A DNA stretch of 64,000 bases from Medicago truncatula (taxonomy: Eukaryota > Streptophyta > Magnoliopsida > Fabales > Fabaceae): contig NC_053045.1 of the NCBI RefSeq assembly GCF_003473485.1, positions 33,516,494 to 33,580,493 of the forward strand. The letters run 5' to 3'. A program made the position numbers and the translations under genes. The notes under the pieces were generated by a model. The model did no database searches. It was not told the DNA's origin and saw only the letters and a program-made list of their open reading frames with translations. The number at the start of each line of letters is the position of its first letter. Position 1 is the first letter of the stretch. This document shows, one piece after another, positions 59,516-64,000 of the stretch.

Positions 59516-59520
59516 GATAA

Positions 59521-60116
59521 GATTAAGGCTAGTAACGGATGCTCTGAACTCTACCATTAAAAATTGTTTGAAAGAATAACCACTTTCCTCAGTTCCTCTA
59601 GTAAATCTGTCGACAACACATCAAAGAAAGTACAAAGAGATTAAAACATATAGTCAGAAGACAAGTAACTCTGAATATACATTTGAGGCTTAACACACAT
59701 TTGCTCAAGCTCTTTTGATGTGATAAAATGGTGTAATCAAGATAAGGAAGTAAGAAAGAATCCCATCATATAAAAAACAGAATGCCAGTAATTGTTTGTG
59801 TTTACAAGCCTACAACTAAATATCATAATAAATTTACTAAAATACAAGCAAGCTATTGAGTGAAACAAATATCGAATAGGTTTCCTCTCTCGTGTGTGTT
59901 TGGATCGCCATCAGAAACCCTTCAATTTACGTTTGCACACCAAAAGCTGAATATAGATCTTGGTTGGTTTTCAGCAAGGAACATTTCCAAACTAAATTTT
60001 TACCTTCACATCACACATAGTTGAAATGGATTCAAACTTAGATTTGGAAATATGGCTCTTGCTTGAATTTGAGGTGGAAAAACTGCATATGTACGTTTGG
60101 ACTTGACCCAAAATAT
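59521..60116 (-). other. 3' flank of the DUF1336 gene
   Basis: Likely holds the minus-strand 3'UTR nearest 60116. No other gene seen. Confidence 0.5.
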
Positions 60117-61016
60117 CTATACAAGTTTATTAGAATTTTGTGAGTTAGAAGTAGAGCCATCTTCTTGAGAACCCAGAATTTGCCCAATTGAATTCCACAA
60201 TCTTGTTGGAAAAGATTTTTGTAAACTAACAGTGCCGGAAACAGATGACGGCTCTATCGGTCTAGCAGAAGCAGGATCAACGTTAGAAAATCTGAATGCA
60301 CCCAGGAGTTTTTCTGGAAGCTCTGATTCAGTTTGTCCCTCAATAAGAAAAGCCATGTCAACCGTCAAAGTTGTCACGTAACCAAATGCTAAATGAACTA
60401 TTGCAGATGCAACCATAGAAGATCCAATATCAATATCTACTTCCATGAAATTTTCTGTCACGCAGTATTTACATGCAAGTGCACGCCCAATTATGCATAT
60501 TGCTTGCTCCCCGACTGCTTTTCTCACAATCCAAGGACCATTAACAATATTGGCAATCATCTTAAGTCTTGACGTTCGAAAAGCATCATCGCCTTTCAAG
60601 AATCTGTCCATTACTGACCCCTCAGCAATAGGCTCTTTTGTTGTAAAATATGCCACTGCACTATAATTATCTTTGGTTGGAAGTTGAAGATTAAATGCCC
60701 ACACAAAAGGCCTATCACCATCAGGAAACTCATTCTCAATCACCTTTCTAACTCTGCTATTCGGATGCTTCAATATCTCACCAATTTTCGTTGAACTTGT
60801 TATCCAATCAAATCCAAGAGGCTTGAGCAGATAATCACTTCCCGGAATCTTAACCTTTGTGGTAAAATACTCAGGACCTCTAACCATGAATGCATCTCCG
60901 GGTGGTGAACCCCAGCCATTTGAACACTTACCTGGATCAAGAAATGGAATGGCTCCTCCAGATCTTATTCTATCTATCCATTCAGATTTGTTTTGATCCT
61001 TTGGGCCAGCCATCAT
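60117..61016 (-). CDS. DUF1336 protein (ENHANCED DISEASE RESISTANCE 2 C-terminal domain)
   Basis: The coding part lies in one exon, 299 residues. It is almost entirely the DUF1336/EDR2_C domain: SGGAIPFLDPGKCSNGW, FMVRGPEYFTTKVKIP, PFVWAFNLQLP, GSVMDRFLKGDD, IVNGPWIVRKAVGEQAIC and GSSMVASAIVHLAFGYVTTL. The PH and START domains of full EDR2 are missing, as in the short plant DUF1336 proteins of about 300 residues (Arabidopsis At5g10750 type). The role is not established; EDR2 itself restrains salicylate-dependent cell death. The ATG at 61016 is chosen because the spliced leader has an in-frame stop shortly before it. A second ATG follows at once. Confidence 0.9.
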   Translation of the reverse strand: MMAGPKDQNKSEWIDRIRSGGAIPFLDPGKCSNGWGSPPGDAFMVRGPEYFTTKVKIPGSDYLLKPLGFDWITSSTKIGEILKHPNSRVRKVIENEFPDGDRPFVWAFNLQLPTKDNYSAVAYFTTKEPIAEGSVMDRFLKGDDAFRTSRLKMIANIVNGPWIVRKAVGEQAICIIGRALACKYCVTENFMEVDIDIGSSMVASAIVHLAFGYVTTLTVDMAFLIEGQTESELPEKLLGAFRFSNVDPASARPIEPSSVSGTVSLQKSFPTRLWNSIGQILGSQEDGSTSNSQNSNKLV

Positions 61017-61203
61017 ATGTACTGTTTTCAAGTAGTAATACACAATATAAGCTTATGAGATTGCTAACTCGAACACAATCAAAAGGTAAAGCAGTATGAT
61101 CCATTCAAGGGTCGGCCCAAACTAAGTTGAGGTAAAGCAAAAGATGTCAAGAAAATAAATTTGGGTCTGGTTGGTTTGGCTTATTTGAGCTTATATGCTA
61201 AAA

Positions 61204-61350
61204 TAAGCACTTGTGAAACTGTTTAGGAGAGCTTAGGAAAACAGCTTATAACATGTCTATTAGCTCTCCAACATAAGTAAGCACTAGTGAGACTGTTTAG
61301 GAGAGCTTATGAAAACAGCTTATAACATTTCTATTCGCTCTCCAGCATTA
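61204..61350. repeat. Tandem duplication, period about 74 bp, two copies, in the 5'UTR intron
   Basis: taagcac starts copies at 61204 and 61278. Both run through actgtttaggagagctta, then aaaacagcttataacat, then ctattagctctcc with few differences. Confidence 0.8.
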
Positions 61351-61445
61351 ACTAAAAACAACTTATAGCTTATATGAAAACATATTGACTTTATTTTATC
61401 TTTTCTTACAGAAATATATGATAAACACATGCTATAAGCACTTTT

Positions 61446-61570
61446 TTTTTTGTTTTGAAAAATTCAAACTAGCCCACTGAAATTGGCAATGGGAGAATCA
61501 AACCTGAGACCTTGAGAGAAGCACACTCCAAGGTCCCAAGCCACACCACCAGGCCAACCCAATTGGGTTC
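61446..61570 (-). mobile_element. SINE, same family as the one in BBX intron 2
   Basis: The minus-strand text ttgggttggcctggtggtg, ccttggagtgtgct, ggtttgattctccc aligns with 41009-41126. The target duplication is decayed (tgctataagcac / cgttataatcac), so this copy is probably older. Confidence 0.75.
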
Positions 61571-62450
61571 ATACGTTATAATCACATAATTGAGTTATTT
61601 ATCCAAACAGAGCCTTGGAGGCCGTTTCGTAACTTCTGTAACATGACAGGTCAAGTTGCACATGGATTCAGAGATGTATTTACAAGTTACAACATGGAAA
61701 GGTTGGCTAATTTCACAGGTCTAAATACAAGTAAAGAGCAAAGAAATATAACAGAACTCAAATAAAGGTTCTCAATTTTACCTAGTTAGATGCTGTTCAT
61801 AATCTTGCCTTTCCTCCCAAATTTTTGCCTGGAATAAATCAACAATAACAACTATTTAATTTTTCTACAGAAAAGCAAAATCTTGAGCAACTCTATTACT
61901 TCCTATACATACATACTATACTATGATTTTAGTCCAAGCAATTGTAATGTTTTGATTTTAGCTGCAAATGCAAAAATTGTTGCTTTTAGTCCCTAAGTAA
62001 CATCATAAATACATGGACTATTTTAAACAAGAATTAAAATTAAACAATAGATTATTGTGTATAATACAATACTGCCGAAGAAGGGATACATATAGAATTG
62101 AAATACGTAGACGTACCAGTACTGTCTGTATACGTAAAAGACACCAAGGAGATTTTTGAGGTGTGATGTGTTGCAGGAAGAGAATGGAGAGATCTGGAAT
62201 TAGGGTTTTGCGATTCAAATTTTGGATCATATGCTTTGCTTTGCTTGCTTGCTTCAGGATCACCAAGGAACGCCCTCTTTATTATTCAAAAGCAAAAGAC
62301 AATTATTATCTACGTTATTATTAACCAGTCCCATTATTTATTATGATATATCTAATTATATTGAATCTTTGATCATTAATGAAATGCTATAAACACATTT
62401 CTTTCAAAAAAAAAAAAAAAAAAAGAATAATAAATATCTCTTTATTTAAA

Positions 62451-62626
62451 GGGTCATGTTAACTTGTGTCTTTAGGGCACATGTTAAGGTTTCTATAAAG
62501 AGCAAATATTTATTAAGAAACATTAAATTTTAATTGCGTAAAAAATAAATTGACACAATTTTCAACGCATAATTTCTATCTTTGATACCTTAACATGTGC
62601 CCTAAGGTCACAAGTTAACATTTCCC
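62451..62626. mobile_element. Mutator-type MITE (GTTAACTTGTG family), 176 bp
   Basis: The duplication ttatttaaa occurs at 62442-62450 and 62627-62635. Terminal repeats of about 39 bases start GGGTCATGTTAACTTGTG / GGGAAATGTTAACTTGTG. A relative of the element at 3892-4060. A lone related end (gggtcatgctaagctgtgtttttgg) stands at 63133. Confidence 0.9.
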
Positions 62627-62635
62627 TTATTTAAA

Positions 62636-64000
62636 AAGTATAACTATAACCCCCCTAAATAATAAAGTCTTCTCTCGATCTCGGGTCATATCATCATACC
62701 CCTAAGAGCGTCTATAATGGATATACTCATTTATAATTTATTAATAATAGTATTTAATAAGTATTCAATCTCTTCAACCCAACATCTCACACAATTTTTT
62801 AAATGGGATCGACTAATCCATTATCAATAACTTTATAGCATTACATTTCAATTTTATAATATTTAAAAAGTGTGTGTCAAACTTAAGATTGAGAGCATTA
62901 AGTGAGACTTCGTGTCTTTAGGACCCCGTAAAAGTTTCTCCCCAATGAAATACCTAATAGATACCAGGTCTTAAATATTTAAGACCCTCCAATTGAAGAA
63001 TGGCTAAGTGACCAACCATTGATTAATAAAGTGAAGATAGATATTGTAGATATATTTTAACAATCACGATAATTGATTTTTTCACTTTACCTTTTACTCA
63101 CTTTAAAAGATTTTTAAATCGTATTAAGTATGGGTCATGCTAAGCTGTGTTTTTGGTAAAACGTAACACTTCACAAATAACAAAGTATTTATTTAGAAAA
63201 ATTAATTTTCAACTATTAGAGAAATAAAACAAAATTCATTCATTAGTTTTTTTTTTAGAATGACAAAAAAGGAAAATAAAATCCTACAAAGAGGGCTTGG
63301 CCCGGGGCATCAACCTCAATACTGCCTTCAACTCTGAAGGGAAAGTCTGTCAAAAGGTCAAATTTAGCCTTGTTATTTTTACAGTATTTCTCTTTATGTA
63401 AGAAAAAAACATTACAATAATCATAATTAATAAGTGTGTTTTAGTAATAAAACATATTATACCATTAAAATTAACAATACTAATCATTATCTTATTACTA
63501 ACTAGGTGAAACTACAAAAAACACATAATTTGAGATTGAGGGAGAACATGATTTAGGCTTTTCTATTATGCTTAATTGTATAATATTATAGTCGAGTTGA
63601 TCATATTATAATGGTAATATGATATTTGTCTTATTTATTTAATTAATTATTTAAACAATATTATACATAAGATAAATTTGCAATTATAATAGTTTAAGTG
63701 AAGGGTATAATTCGAAGACAAAAAGTCATTTTAAAATCATATATCTCCTTTATATCAGAAAAAGATAGGTAGATACCATTTTTTATACATCTCTCATATA
63801 CACCTTTATATGTTTGAGGTATTTTAATAATTTCACATCACATCACATGTCACAATTGTGTATGGATGTTAAAAGGTGTATGTCACCTAAGGTGGTCCAT
63901 GTATAAGGGCTCTTTATATCTATATAAATCTATTTTATGCAATATGTTCACACATATGTTGTTTGAGTGTAACATCCTTACATTGTTGGTGTACAAAATT
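62636..64000. other. AT-rich intergenic sequence to the window end
   Basis: Repeat-derived pieces only: 62840-62960 resembles 51225-51330, 63133-63230 is a lone MITE end, and 63285-63375 resembles 38980-39070. No gene seen. Confidence 0.45.

Larger units (their letters stand above)
61017..62270 (-). promoter_or_regulatory. Spliced 5'UTR and promoter of the DUF1336 gene
   Basis: An acceptor stands at about 61023 (ttgaaaacag). A leader exon lies at about 61785-61832 (after ttattccag, before GTAAAA). A first exon near 62110-62270 contains a telo-box-like aaaccctaa (minus strand, about 62200-62210), frequent in promoters and leaders of housekeeping genes. The middle exon holds a four-codon upstream ORF (M-N-S-I-stop). 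Confidence 0.55.

Overview
The window is nuclear DNA of a flowering plant, most likely a papilionoid legume close to Medicago. This is inferred from the look of the proteins and repeats; no database search was possible. It is AT-rich, its genes have GT-AG introns, and its gaps are filled with MITEs, SINEs and Mutator-type elements. There are no operons.

Layout. (1) 1-1516, minus: 5' part of a CRINKLY4-family receptor kinase (ACR4-like), cut by the window edge. (2) 2989-3400, minus: LINE RNase H relic, followed by two MITEs. (3) 5121-8477, plus: TFIIIB subunit BDP1, eleven coding exons, framed by two inverted copies of one MITE. (4) 10803-17064, minus: unrecognised 816-residue protein built from five tandem copies of a two-exon module. 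(5) 19083-19615: large foldback elements. (6) 20219-20671, plus: calmodulin-like CML7. (7) 22445-27014, minus: short FAR1-domain protein whose start codon is split by a 3.2-kb intron holding a hAT element. It is head-to-head with (8) 27364-30379, plus: a single-CRM-domain RNA-splicing protein. (9) 34878-37599, plus: fructokinase. (10) 40502-42687, minus: BBX24/25-type double B-box protein with SINEs in its introns. (11) 46636-47040, minus: small unrecognised basic protein. (12) 48602-50117: Mutator-like element with long terminal inverted repeats and a decayed fragment of plastid ndhD; a second Mutator MITE lies at 50761-51149. (13) 51921-52736, plus: rhomboid-like RBL13 type. (14) 55034-59515, plus: young but disabled Ty1/copia retrotransposon with LTRs, PBS, PPT and GATAA target duplication. 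(15) 60117-61016, minus: DUF1336 (EDR2 C-terminal) protein. (16) 62451-62626: Mutator MITE related to the one at 3892.

The genes belong to unrelated pathways: Pol III transcription, Ca2+ sensing, light signalling, organelle splicing, sugar phosphorylation, receptor signalling and membrane proteolysis. The most unusual structures are the plastid-DNA-bearing element, the five-fold exon-pair amplification with a SINE dated by its empty paralogous sites, and the split start codon of the FAR1-domain gene.
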